Counted from the first letter of the stretch, positions 11,283 to 21,252 are shown. The stretch is DNA of 64,000 nt from Nannobrachium achirus (GCA_963921795.1 OY997652.1:54483979-54547978), one strand, 5' to 3'. The notes: generated by a model not told the origin, from the sequence alone. Program-made: numbers and translations.

Positions 11283-11620
11283 CAGGGGTCGGCAACCTTT
11301 TTGGCAAGTGCCATGTTTTTTTTTTAATATTCTTCTGTGTCTGTGTGCCATACCAACATTACATTTAATTATCAACCTCATCAAAATTAAAATTGAATAC
11401 AGATTTTGGTTTTCCTAACCTTCTTGTTTTTAAATATATTCGGAGCGGTGCAAACCGCTTCCCACATTTGACTTAGTGTGTAGTCATTTCCCCATGTCTC
11501 TATGTGTGTGTATGTATGTATGCAGTACCAACAGCTGAAATACTGGCATCCCCATCTAGTGGCCCAGGTCTTTTGGTAAATGGAATGAATACATACATTT
11601 ATACATATTTATTTTGTTTT
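11283..11620. mobile_element. Partial hAT with CAGGGGTCGGCAACC start, unit A
   Basis: Starts with CAGGGGTCGGCAACCTTTTTGGC, a recognised hAT-type terminus, directly after the TSD of the foldback MITE. No right end is visible. Copies start at 27187, 42310 and 56813. Confidence 0.6.
11552..11562 (-). promoter_or_regulatory. CTCF-core-like motif, unit A
   Basis: The minus strand reads CCACTAGATGG, which fits the vertebrate CTCF core CCASYAGRKGG, but the next base is G instead of C. Present once per unit at 27455-27465, 42578-42588 and 57081-57091. Motif match only; binding is inferred. Confidence 0.3.
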
Positions 11621-11629
11621 ATTTATTAA

Positions 11630-12093
11630 CTCTCCCCACGCTTTGAACGATAACGCTCGCCCCATTTTTTACAGAACCTCGATGCCAATACGGCGCTCGT
11701 TCGGTTCGTTCGTCTGATGACTGTAAGCTGATGAGGGGTCGCGCTGCCGTTTACTGTAAACACATTTTCCGCTGTGATGGTGTAAAAAATCCATTATGCG
11801 TTAGATCAACGGAGAACAATTCACTTCCTTGTTGATTTCCTCTGGCCCGGAGGCTCTGTAGCCAGTGACTGCTCTGAATGTACGGCAACACATAGCAGGA
11901 CAATTCACATTCATTCTCGCATGACGCCGCCCTCTGCTGCCTGGCAGACCAAAGTGCACTATTGCACAACCAAAAAAAATAAAAATAAATAAATAAATGT
12001 CTGTCTGTCTATCTACTATAACGTCGCAAAGGTAAGCCGCTTTTTGATGGCGCCAGACCCAATAAATAAATAAATAATCTGGCAGTAGGAGAG
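11630..12093. mobile_element. 464-bp TTAA-flanked insertion, unit A only
   Basis: Unit A reads TTAA-CTCTCC...GGAGAG-TTAA-CTATATG (TTAA at 11626-11629 and 12094-12097). Units B-D read TTAACTATATG with nothing inserted (27529-27538, 42652-42661, 57155-57164). Exact TTAA duplication with short terminal repeats is typical of piggyBac-type MITEs. No transposase. It contains the motif GCCGCCCTCTGCTGCC (11926-11941), whose reverse strand resembles a strong CTCF core. Confidence 0.75.
11926..11941 (-). promoter_or_regulatory. Strong CTCF-like motif inside the TTAA insertion
   Basis: The minus strand is GGCAGCAGAGGGCGGC, matching the CTCF consensus CCASYAGRKGGCRS at all but the first base. Only in unit A, because the host insertion is private to that unit. 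Occupancy is untested. Confidence 0.35.
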
Positions 12094-12098
12094 TTAAC

Positions 12099-12101
<3 letters not shown>

Positions 12102-12169
<68 letters not shown>
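12102..12169. repeat. (TG)n microsatellite, unit A
   Basis: TG dinucleotide run of about 68 bp. Orthologous but shorter runs follow the empty TTAA site at about 27538-27571, 42661-42694 and 57164-57198, a length polymorphism between units. Confidence 0.95.
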
Positions 12170-12171
<2 letters not shown>

Positions 12172-12536
12172 GCTATAGATTGAATTGCTGTTCCAAGCAA
12201 CATTGTAATAACATAATATGATATGATTGCGACCGTCAGGTCGCATGTTACTACCAAAACCTCCACCGGCTGTCTGTCAGTCGGTCGGTCACGTCACACG
12301 CGTGTGTGCGCGCACATGCCTTATGTTTTATTGTCTCCCTAATTTATATTATCTGATACTTCCTTTGTATATTTTGAAACGCATAGCATCATTCAGCGTC
12401 CTCTTCACGTTGGTTGCAACAGCCTTCCTTTTTTTCCCCTTCTTTTACCGTTTCTTGATAAAAAAAATATATTTCTTCTCTTCTGGTTGCCAATTCGCAG
12501 CACCTTATCCCGCGACCCCACTTTGGGTCGCGACCC

Positions 12537-12554
12537 ATACTTTGAGAACCGCTG
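12537..12554. mobile_element. Right end of a hAT remnant, unit A only
   Basis: CATACTTTGAGAACCGCTG ends the remnant, preceded by TTTGGGTCGCGACCC. The reverse complement CAGCGGTTCTCAAAG is a typical hAT end. The left end was not found. Confidence 0.5.
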
Positions 12555-12654
12555 ATCTACACCATATCTCTTCGACACAAATAGCAGATCTATAATCTCA
12601 CGTGGCAGCGTGACATAGGCCTACTGTGAGCTAGTGGATCACATACACTTACGC

Positions 12655-13188
12655 CAGTGCTTAATTTGTGGGGGAACAAGGGGGAACATGTTCCCCCACC
12701 TCTTTGATTGGATCCGGCAACTACTTAATTGGATCCGGTGGATCTGGCACCTATTTGATTGGATCCGGGACCTTCCCTGTCAATTAAATAGAGCTGTTTG
12801 GTCATTTATGTTTTCATCCTTCCAAATAGAGACCTTTTGTCTGCAGCATTTTTCTTGACTTTATATTTCCATGTTTTTGTTCAATGTCTTCATAAGTGAC
12901 TATAGACAAGCTATGTACACAGTCACACATACTACATGGTTGGTGTCATAGAATTTTGTTAAATAGAAATATATTTTATGTGCCAGTTATTCAGATTGAT
13001 CATTCCAAATTGATAGATTGACTACCAGTGTTCCGATGGGCCACATCCCACATGTGCCAAATGTTGCTGCAAATTTTATACTGGGTGTGTAAATATATAG
13101 ACCTATATGTGTTTACAGTTTACACCCGCAGCTCGATTGCACGCACAGCCTAGGATCCGGCACCTATTCAATGACAAATTAAGCACTG
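12655..13188. mobile_element. Complete 534-bp hAT-type element, unit A only
   Basis: Ends CAGTGCTTAATTTG and CAAATTAAGCACTG are perfect 14-bp inverted repeats, flanked by the 8-bp TSD ACTTACGC (12647-12654 and 13189-13196). Several GGATCCGG words cluster near its start. No transposase frame, so it is non-autonomous. Absent from B-D, where the surrounding region is also different. Confidence 0.93.
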
Positions 13189-13394
13189 ACTTACGCCGAA
13201 TGTTGGACTATTAGACAGGCCCAGCAAAGCCGGATGCTGGTTCATGAGGTTAACCATACGGAAGACCTGGGATTATTTGATACTTTAGCTATTGAAAAAT
13301 AGCAGATATACAAGCTCACAGGAGGGGTCCCTGGAACAACATATTTTGAGATGGGGGTCCCCGGCCAAATGCATGTCATTTTGAGGGACCATTG

Positions 13395-13419
13395 ACATGA
13401 ACAAGTTTGAGAACCACTG
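13395..13419. mobile_element. Right end of a hAT remnant
   Basis: GTTTGAGAACCACTG closes a remnant containing GGGGTCCCTGG and GGGGGTCCCCGGCC. The following 8 bases are ATTTAGAA, but no matching copy was found on the left. Equivalent ends at 28065, 43188 and 57691. Confidence 0.5.
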
Positions 13420-13589
13420 ATTTAGAAGGATTTGGAAGACATTTATAGAATCAGGGCAAAATAGACAAAAAAGACTTGCGCAAATTTAAAGTGGTTAAAG
13501 TCTAGAGGGACGAAGACGCGTTCCCGGCCTTTAATGGCTTAACACCAACAGTGTCAAACAGTTTGTCCTCACCAGACTTGGTGGGCATG

Positions 13590-13590
<1 letters not shown>

Positions 13591-13640
<50 letters not shown>

Positions 13641-13692
13641 GCGTGCGTGCGTGCGTGCGTGCGTGCGTGTGTGTGTGCGTGCGCGCGCCTGC
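13591..13692. repeat. (TG)n/(CGTG)n microsatellite, unit A
   Basis: TG run followed by CGTG and CG-rich repeats. It gives an open frame of alternating Cys/Val that is an artefact. Shorter equivalents near 28129-28169, 43250-43292 and 57752-57795. Confidence 0.93.
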
Positions 13693-13699
13693 GTGCGGT

Positions 13700-15334
13700 T
13701 TAATTTATACTTTTGCTTGCCGAAAATAACCGATTTTCAAGCTTCCGTTTTTGTTTCCGATGTGAAAATCTATTATTTTCAACAAGCGACACACATCTAG
13801 CCTTCATGTAGAGGGGCTGATTGCAGTATTATTTATTCACCGTTAAGTTTCTTTAAGTCTGCAGTTTTGACAATACAGTCTTATACAGTTGTTTACCGAT
13901 GTTTCTGGTTGACATTGGCACATTTCACTCAGGTTTTTTCATGTCACTCATGTCACTTTGTCTGCTGACATCACTCAGCAACGAAATAAAAATAAAATAA
14001 ACAAAAATAAAAATAAAACAATTCACAGGATCACCCATGATGTGCACTGCATTGTAGTTTCAAATGCACTACATTGCAGGCATTTTTAAGTAAAAAACTA
14101 AAAAAGAAGAAGACACGTGTGACATGCATGATCTGGGCAGATTGCCCCAGGAAATGTGCCAATCTCAACCCAAAACAACGATATGACTTTTACTCTTGAT
14201 TTCATTGAGGAGCTTGAAAGGTTTCCATTTTTTACTAGTAAAAACGTACTGTTTTATAGTTTCATAAAGCATTTCTCAGTGATACTGTGCTCTTGGTCCC
14301 ATAGCATGTCATTATTATTACATTTCTTTTAATATATATGTTTTATTTTAGAGAGAAATTACAGAAGTTCACATTGAACTTTTGAAACCCCTCAGTTGCT
14401 TTGGTCCTGTGTGGATAAAGCATAAAACTGTAATCTGACTTTGACAATGGAATAGAAGTGTAATCAATGGAATAAAACAGGAACTGAAAGAACATAACTG
14501 CATTCAGTAGAAAACAATTGGAATCGATCATCATATTGGAACTGGCATTCATTTGTTTCTTATGATGTCTGCTTCGTCTTTATGATCGTCTAGTAACCAA
14601 TCATCTAAGGTAATCTCAAAAAAGCTAAAAGAATTAGCTTAAAGGGGAACTTCCCTTTATAACTTTTCTGGGGTGATTTTCACATCTACTTAAGCGTTAG
14701 TATGCACCCCAGACAGTCAGAAGTGTCTTGATTCAATATTTACATCTTTGATATGTATTTGATCAAACATGCATTCCTGCTAAATGGAAAGACTTATTTA
14801 TTGTTATTGATGAGCTATTTCATTATGTTGATATTGTTAAGACATCTTGCGTGAAATAACTGAAAAAGCCAAGGTCTCCCCCTTGATTCAAAGGGCACTA
14901 TCAGTCACAAGCAGGGATGTGTGGTTGAATGAGTTTAAAGGAACTATAGTCAACTTGTTCTTGAAAAACAGATGCTAAAATAAAAATAATGTTTCGAAAA
15001 TATTTTATAAAAAAGATTAAGCTTCATTATGTGTTTCTATTCTACTTTGTTTACATCCCTTATCAATCCATATAAAAGAATGGAAGAGGGAAAGTCAGCC
15101 TGACAATGGCCAAAATGTATGGGGGTTAGTGTGGAATGCATGTCTGATCAAAGGAACATAAAGTATCTACATACTGAATCAAGGAGTAGGAGTAGACGTG
15201 AAAGTGACCCAAGAGCAATCACATTTTGGTTTTCCACATTCCTTAAGCCACGTGACAAGTACAGTATTCTTCATAACATTGTCCTTAGCAGACAGAACTT
15301 TAAGGAATGCAGATTGCAGTCAAACACTATACAC
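13700..15334. other. Unique-looking non-coding stretch, unit A
   Basis: About 1.6 kb without recognisable repeats or genes. A reverse open frame (14343-14552) and the first part of a forward frame (15119-15490, 123 codons) are unrecognised; the latter runs into the minisatellite at its 3' half, so it is unlikely to be real coding sequence. Unit A has about 60 extra bases near 14600-14670 relative to B-D. Copies about 28170-29769, 43293-44892 and 57796-59395. Confidence 0.6.
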
Positions 15335-15719
15335 ACAATGTCTTATATAAATACCATAGTCCCCATAATGACTTTATATTTACAGTCAAAATACCATCGT
15401 CCCGTAATGACTTCATATTTACAGGCAGTCCCCATAACACTTAACATATTTATACAGTCTAATACCACATTTCCCATTACGTCTTCATAATTACACTCAT
15501 GATATTCCACAGTCCACATAATAGCTGCATTTTTACAGTCAAATGCCATAGTCTCCATATTGTCTCTATATGTACAGTTAAATACCACAGTCCCCATAAT
15601 TTATTTTATATTTGCACTCAAATACCATAGTCTCCAAATTGTCTTTAGCCTATATTTACAGTAACGTATCCTTGGTCCCCATAATTTCCTTATATCTACA
15701 GAGAAATACCACAGTCCCA
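15335..15719. repeat. Degenerate ~40-bp minisatellite, unit A (left part)
   Basis: Repeats of the theme AATACCATAGTCCCCATAAT followed by a T-rich TTATATTTACAGTCA at 35-45 bp spacing, about nine degenerate copies. It resumes after the SINE at about 16099-16170. Copies at 29770-30154, 44893-45277 and 59396-59780. Confidence 0.85.
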
Positions 15720-16098
15720 GGGCGTCCCGGTATAGCACAGGGGTAACTAAGTTACAGCACTGAATCTGCGGTTCGATTCCTCCATCCGTGGTGCCTCCGG
15801 CTTGGCCGCGCGCACCAACGAACACGGCTGGCTGTGTTCGCGGGTGGGAACCTGGCAGCGGGTGGGTGCGATCTCTGTTGCTGCACAATAGCGACTCCTG
15901 CAGGTTGTTCGGGGTGCCTGCGCGTTCGGCAGAGAGGAGGAGTGGAGTGTTCCTCTGCATGCATTACATCCTCGAGGTGACACGGTTGTCTACTACACCG
16001 TCCCCAGATCAAACAAGTGGCCGTTGGCAGTGACTATACACATGGGGGGAATTGGCAAATAACTTAATTGGGAAGAGAATTTGAAGAAAAAAAGAAAG
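15720..16098 (+). mobile_element. tRNA-derived SINE inside the minisatellite, unit A
   Basis: The 5' part is tRNA-like: box A-like TAGCACAGGGG (15733-15743) and perfect box B GGTTCGATTCC (15770-15780). A long GC-rich body follows, and the element ends in an A-rich GAAGAAAAAAAGAAAG. It lacks 61 bp present in the other units (from the GAGGTGA motif). A tRNA gene proper is excluded because the acceptor ends do not pair and the sequence continues into a long body. No clear TSD was seen. Confidence 0.8.
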
Positions 16099-16330
16099 TG
16101 TCTTTATATTTAAATTCAAATAACATGGTCCCCATTGATGTCTATATTTACAGTACAGTTACAAGTCCATGGTGTTCACTCTTGTATTTTGTTTCGACAG
16201 ATGTTTTTTTTCCTCTCGTTGTGTCCTTGGAGCGTGATACGGACATTCTGTGTGGGTGAGGTGTTAGGAGACTTCTTGAACGAGTCTATGAAAGGGTGGA
16301 AAAAGCACATTTGATAATAGCGTGTTAGTA

Positions 16331-16600
16331 CAGTGGTTCTCTACCTCTGGGTCGGGACCCCCAGAGGGGTCCCCAAATTATTTCGAGGGGTCCCCAGATG
16401 ATTCACTTAATGTGCAACATTGTGACAATTTAAGGACGTTTTAATACCTCTAAAATGACAAATTAAACATTTGCCAAATTGTCAAATATTAGAGGCAGAA
16501 ATTGGGAAAATAGCTGATCTACATGCTCATAACGCCTCGCAACGCGAGGCCTGGTGGCACTCTTCTTGTGCCACCAGGCCTTTACACACGTATGAGATGT
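16331..16600. mobile_element. Partial hAT with hairpin, unit A
   Basis: Starts CAGTGGTTCTCTACCTCTGGG, a hAT-type end, followed by GGACCCCCAGAGGGGTCCCC. It contains the AGCTGATCTACATGCTC word and a hairpin GGCCTGGTGGCAC...GTGCCACCAGGCC (16548-16580). The right end was not found. Copies start at 30827, 45950 and 60453, with hairpins at 31044-31076, 46167-46199 and 60670-60702. Confidence 0.6.
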
Positions 16601-16870
16601 GTTAGGTCATGTTTGAGGTTACAGAGAGAGGTGACAACAGGTCAAAAGATGAGAATCCACAGGAAACGCCGCTCCCCCTGACAGAAAGGCTGAATCTACT
16701 AACTAGATACACAGGTCTACTGATGATCAGGGATCATTAGAACTGAGATTTGTAAGCACAAGGTTCTTAGTTTGATGCCAACATATGTTTAACCTGCATC
16801 CAAATGTAGCAGTGACTCATAGCCTCAGCCAGATGACCTAAAAAATAAAGGATACCACTTTGGTCTAGTG

Positions 16871-17200
16871 CAGGGGTCTTCAACGTTTTCAGGCCAAGGA
16901 CCCCTTAGTTGAGGGAGAGATGAAGCAGGGACCCCGACAACCTTTTCATAGATTCCATATTGTTTCATCGTTTGACAGCACAATCATCAGTGTATTTTGG
17001 ATTCTTGACAATTTGTGTTTTCAGATATTTAACCACTTGAGCCATCATTACCTAATAAACTTGACCTTTTACTCGTACTTAGTCTGCTGTTTCCCTTCTA
17101 CACCAAACCTGCCGATCTACAAGCTCACAGCGCCTCGTAGCGCGGTCCCTGTCCCTGATATAATATTTCGAGATGGGGGTCTTTTAATATTTTTGACCAG
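16871..17200. mobile_element. Partial hAT with CAGGGGTCTTCAACG start, unit A
   Basis: Terminal CAGGGGTCTTCAACGTTTTC and AAGGACCCCTTA are typical of hAT ends. Contains CCGATCTACAAGCTCACAGC near 17112. The right end is not visible, and a second AGCAGATATACAAGCTC word lies near 17272. Copies start at 31367, 46490 and 60993. Confidence 0.55.
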
Positions 17201-17633
17201 AGTCTATAAATTTCTTCTAAATTCTTTTTTGGTTTTAGGTTTTTGAAAAACGCATGTATTCAAAGATTTTCAAAAATAGCAGATATACAAGCTCTCAGCG
17301 CAGCACCAGCTAAAGCATAACATAATGCTTAAAGTAATATTATAATAATGCGTTCCAGTTCTAAATGGGTTAATTCTCATTTGATTCTTCCATGCCAGCG
17401 TCTATGCACAACTCAATGTTTTGCTCGCACAACAGAAACAGACACCGTTCTGGTGTACATGGTACTGTGTGTACCATTTTTATGAACAACAACAAAAAGG
17501 TACAGTATGAAAATACAATTAAATGTAGCTTAAAAACAATGTAAGCATGTAAGTTCTTTTAGAAAACAGTGAAGCATCCCAACAGGTGAAGAGGAGGAAG
17601 GGGACTCTGCACACTGATGAAGGCCCGCTATAG

Positions 17634-18072
17634 CAGTGGTTCTCAACCTTTCCAGGCCGCGACCCCCCCCCCCAAAAAAAAAAACATATTTCAACTGGGG
17701 GGACCCCCCCCACCCCACCCCACCCTACCAGGCACTTGGAATTGTAGGAGTTGGCATTACATTTAGTTTGACAATCTATTCCATTGTGAAAATAGCAGAT
17801 TTTACATGCTCTCAACGCCTCGCAACGCTATTTTCACATGTTCTCTCTCCAATATTTGAAATTTGGCCAATGTTTAACCAGAGATACTTAAAAAAAGAAA
17901 AAAGTCTTAAAAGTCCTTAAATTGTCACTTAAAAGTGTGCTGATACCCTGTATACACTTACACTGTATGTTGTTCTGTTTACCGATGAGTGAGAAGCCAA
18001 TCATCTGGGGACCCCCAAAAAATCATTTGGGGACCACTCTGGGGGTCCCGGCCCACAGGTTGAGAATCACAG
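17634..18072. mobile_element. Complete hAT MITE with poly-C tract, unit A
   Basis: Ends CAGTGGTTCTCAACC and GGTTGAGAATCACAG, flanked by the 8-bp TSD CGCTATAG (17626-17633 and 18073-18080). A C-run then an A-run lies near 17662-17685, and a short CGCAACG-centred inverted repeat lies inside. No coding capacity. The poly-C/poly-A tract length differs between units. Confidence 0.93.
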
Positions 18073-18453
18073 CGCTATAGGGTTGAAACTTTGTGCCTGA
18101 GCTCCCAGTAGAGTGGATTGAAGTTGACAGTGTGCAGACCTCCCTTCCTCTTCTCAGTAACATAAATTACACCTCACAAAAAAAAATAGAGGCAAATCTT
18201 TGCTGTATACAAAGGAACTCAACCACTCCGGTGGAAACAAAATCCTTGTAAAACAGAAAAAAGAAAAGAAAAAAGCCTTTAAGCTTCTTCAAAGTCAAAT
18301 TTGAGGGATACAAAAAAAAATATATATAACAAAGTAAAATATATTGTTTAACACAATAACAAGACATGACCCCCAAACATGTCATAAGGTGCAACTGGGT
18401 CGTTGCTTTAAGGCCAAGAGCACTTTGGTAGAGGTTTGAGTTGTGTAGTTAAC

Positions 18454-18893
18454 CAGGGGCGTCAATTGGGTATGGCAGGGGTATGCAGCTGCCATACCCT
18501 GGGTCCAGGGGGGGAAAATAAAAGTTACTTTTAAATATAAATCCATGAACGTCTCCTTGTCTATCTGTGCTGGTTATTATGTTGTTAAATTACAGTAAAA
18601 TAACTACAAATGCAACATTTTACAAAATGGTCACTTTAACAAGGTATTATAATTATATTCTCCACACTTGTATTCTCCCCACCTTGACAAAATGGTATAT
18701 TCCCAGGTTCCGCAGGTCAGCTGCCATATCAAGAAACCATAGAAACGGGGGGACAAAAAATAAAATGTACTTCTTAAAATAAATGTATCGTGCCTGTTGC
18801 TAAGGTATGGCAACATGACTTGTGTCTTGCACGCGCTTGCCAAGACACCAGTCATGTTGCCATACGTTAGCTTTTTCTTTACTGACGCCACTG
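18454..18893. mobile_element. Complete hAT MITE with CAGKGGCGTCA ends, unit A
   Basis: A 440-bp element with ends CAGGGGCGTCAATT and ACTGACGCCACTG (reverse complement CAGTGGCGTCAGT), flanked by the 8-bp TSD TAGTTAAC (18446-18453, 18894-18901). Contains a hairpin with 25-bp arms, GTATGGCAACATGACT...GTCATGTTGCCATAC (18805-18829 and 18841-18865). Confidence 0.93.
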
Positions 18894-19187
18894 TAGTTAA
18901 CTTGCCATGATGCAAAAACTAAGGTCAGAAACCTAAAATAATTTCTCCATTGATTAGAAACTGAATCAATCATTCAAAAAATATGCTCCTCATTGACTTA
19001 CATTGTACAGTGAAGAGGCTCAGTATGAGCCCTTTTAAGATTCAAGATTCAAGATTAATTTATTTGGTCCCGAAGGAAATTTGTCTTGGACATTTTAGCC
19101 TGGAAACAAAACAAAGCTGATCCAGAACACCAATCTTTTTAGCCCGTGACCCAAAAGACAAACTAGACGTTGGCCTGGGACCCACAC

Positions 19188-19258
19188 TAGTGAAAACAGC
19201 AGATCTACAAGCCCACAACACGTCGCTTTGTGGGCTTGTAGATCGGCTATTTTCACTA
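19188..19258. other. 31-bp-arm hairpin of the GATCTACAAGC family, unit A
   Basis: Arms 19188-19218 and 19228-19258 pair with two mismatches around TAGTGAAAACAGCAGATC and its inverse. Copies at 33690-33760, 48815-48885 and 63309-63379. Preceded by GTGACCCAAAAGAC, reminiscent of a hAT interior, so probably a transposon remnant. Confidence 0.75.
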
Positions 19259-19263
19259 CTGCT

Positions 19264-19640
19264 TAAACATTTTGTTTTCTAATTTATGGGGATTTCTTAG
19301 ATTTTTCTTTGATGAAATTCAGCGACTCAGCAAATTTGGTTTTTAATTAATGAAAAAAAAAGCTTTGTTTGCGTTTTGTTTACAGGTTATAAGAACCCAC
19401 ATTGCAGTGGTCTTGCTGTACAATGCAAGTCAATGAGGAGCAATTTCTAGTCAGACAATCTTTTTTTTTATTATTATTTCTTACGTCATGGCAAGCTAAA
19501 TACACAACCCAAACCTCTTCCAAAGTGGCCTTGCCCATTAAGACAACATGGCGGATATCCATTAACATCAAGAAATCCTTCTATTTACATCAAGGAGGAG
19601 TCCCTTCATCATCACTGTATGTCCTTCTTCACTCACTCAC
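19264..19640. other. Non-coding stretch before the unit start
   Basis: T-rich and A-rich runs and short unrecognised open frames on both strands (such as 19380-19571 and 19402-19650). The forward frame shifts in unit C through a one-base change in a T run near 49088, which argues against coding constraint. Confidence 0.5.
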
Positions 19641-19792
19641 ATTAACCTGAGTGGACTGGTGCACTGCACTTCCTGGTGTGTCAGGTGAGTGACTGGGGGA
19701 GAATTCCTTGGCTACAGCGCCGTCTATGGATGGGGACCTACTGATAGGTTCTAGAGGCATGCAGTCTACCGCACTTCCAGGGGGTTGAGGGG

Positions 19793-19815
19793 GGCAGCGG
19801 CCTTCGGCCGCTGCC
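19793..19815. other. Perfect 10-bp-arm hairpin at unit start
   Basis: Arms GGCAGCGGCC (19793-19802) and GGCCGCTGCC (19806-19815) with a TTC loop. Repeated at 34295-34317, 49419-49441 and 63914-63936. Unit A has a different but also palindromic sequence here. Confidence 0.7.
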
Positions 19816-20029
19816 TGGGCTCGCAAGTCCGGCTTGGTGCCGTCCCCCCACCTCGGCGCCTGACTCTGGCTGGAGCTTTACAAAAAAAACAAACAAAAAA
19901 AAAAGCCAGCTGCTGAGCTGACCTGCGCAGCGTGCGTGCGTGCGTGCGTTCGTTCAGTGCAATGTGAATGCATGTGACTTAGGAAGATAGATAGATAGAT
20001 ACGTAATAAACATGATTTGGTACATGTTT

Positions 20030-20822
20030 ATGTGTGACGTCCAGGGGCACACGCAGGTGGAGGAGAAAAAATAAATAATCTAATAATAACAATGTATACA
20101 GACGGAGCCGCTTCTGTCCTGATCTGTTGCATCTATTTCCTGTAGTAGGCTGCTACCATTTCAAAATAAAACATGTGTTGAATGATCACTTTACAAATAT
20201 CCAATACAATGACTCTTGTTTTGAAATGTCCACTGGTATGACAGGAAGCTATGACAGGGCCCCTTAGTGCTGCTGACGGAACACAGGCTGAAGAGACGTT
20301 CTGAACTTCTGAAGTAAAAACAACACTCTCGGGCATTATGGAATATAAAGTTTCAACACACGACTTTGGGGAACAGTTAATATTTGCCATGCTCTCTAAA
20401 ACCAAGACACTGTGGAATATGGAACAAAACGTGCCCAACTGGTCTTGTTGTTGTCATCCACCTTACTTTAGCAGGTGAGTTAAGTAATTAATATAAATAA
20501 TGCTGGTTTGCAGTGATGCATCACTGTCAATTAAACTGTGTGCTGTCATTAATGTAGGCCTAGTTGTCTTAATGGATGATATTTATAATGCTGTTTTGGA
20601 AAAACGGCGTGGTGATGTTTGTAGTGTGAAGACTAATGTCAGAGTTGTTGTGTTGGAGTGCCATAGGGAAGAGTTCATTAGCACCAGAGAGAGATGTTGA
20701 CAGTGAGACATTACTTGGTTGGGCTACATATTGTCATGAATTAGATGGCGAGTGTGTAGATGTCTTCTGTTGGAGCCTGGTGTCCCGCATTTGCGCTGTC
20801 TGCATTTGCGCTGTAGAAAAAA

Positions 20823-20853
<31 letters not shown>

Positions 20854-20914
20854 GGGCACTTGGTGAAAATCTCGCATCGGGGCACACCGGGGGCTAGTTT
20901 CGCCACTGACTGAC
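20030..20914. other. Segment present in B-D but not A, unit B copy
   Basis: Unit A lacks this block: its GATTTGGTACA is followed by different sequence. Right border GGGGGCTAGTTTCGCCACTG, whose reverse complement CAGTGGCGAAACTAGC looks like a hAT-type end; left border CAGGGGCACACGC near 20042. No TSD was found. Contains a (TTG)n run (20826-20852) and unrecognised open frames on both strands (20133-20438 minus, 101 codons; 20500-20700 plus). Copies at 34532-35416 and 49656-50540. Confidence 0.4.
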
Positions 20915-21252
20915 AGTACAGTTCACTGGTACAAGCTCAACTAAAAGGTGATCCTAGAAAAGACTAAGTCAGGGGGAAAAAAGGGGGAAACAATTTAAAA
21001 ACTAAAACAATAAAAACAGCCGATCTACAAGGCTGCATGTGGGCTTGTGGATCAGCTGTTTTGGGTAAATGTGGGTTATTTATCTAATGCAGTATTGATC
21101 CCTTTATCGAGTGATTGATTGAAGACTTTATGACAAGTTTCATGACAGTACAGTTCACTGGTACAAGCTCAACTAAAAGGAGCTTTATTCATTTATTGAA
21201 TGAATTATTTCCCTGTCTCCACACCAGGCCCAACTGCGCCGCCACTGACTGA

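Larger units (their letters stand above)
489..19778. repeat. Macrosatellite unit A (diverged, about 19.3 kb)
   Basis: First recognisable unit of the tandem array, phased on the motif starting AGGGGGTTGAGGGGGG that recurs at 19779, 34281, 49405 and 63900. From about 8,000 to 19,778 it runs collinear with units B-D with small differences. From 489 to 8,000 it is more divergent, has a microsatellite block, and carries a 5-kb satellite array instead of 1.5 kb. It has private insertions at 11630-12093 (flanked by TTAA) and 12655-13188 (hAT), and extra sequence at about 9766-10065. It lacks 61 bp of the SINE, a 16-bp piece near 9405, and the 79-bp hairpin found in B-D. Confidence 0.85.

Noticed and set aside
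11283..11620. Complete second hAT element
   Set aside because: Only the left terminus is visible; no CAGGGGTCGG-type right end or 8-bp TSD was found, so it is listed as partial.
15119..15490. 123-codon open frame conserved in all four units
   Set aside because: Its second half is the ~40-bp minisatellite, and its conservation is explained by recent unit duplication. No domain is recognisable.
15720..15795. tRNA gene
   Set aside because: Box A and box B are present, but there is no acceptor-stem pairing and the sequence runs into a SINE body of about 300 bp.
20133..20500. Possible exon: 101-codon minus-strand frame and a donor-like CAGGTGAGT near 20473 on plus
   Set aside because: The two signals are on opposite strands, no acceptor or partner exon is visible, and the block is missing from unit A.
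20826..20852. Poly-leucine or poly-threonine coding tract
   Set aside because: A (TTG)n microsatellite read in two frames; no surrounding conserved protein.
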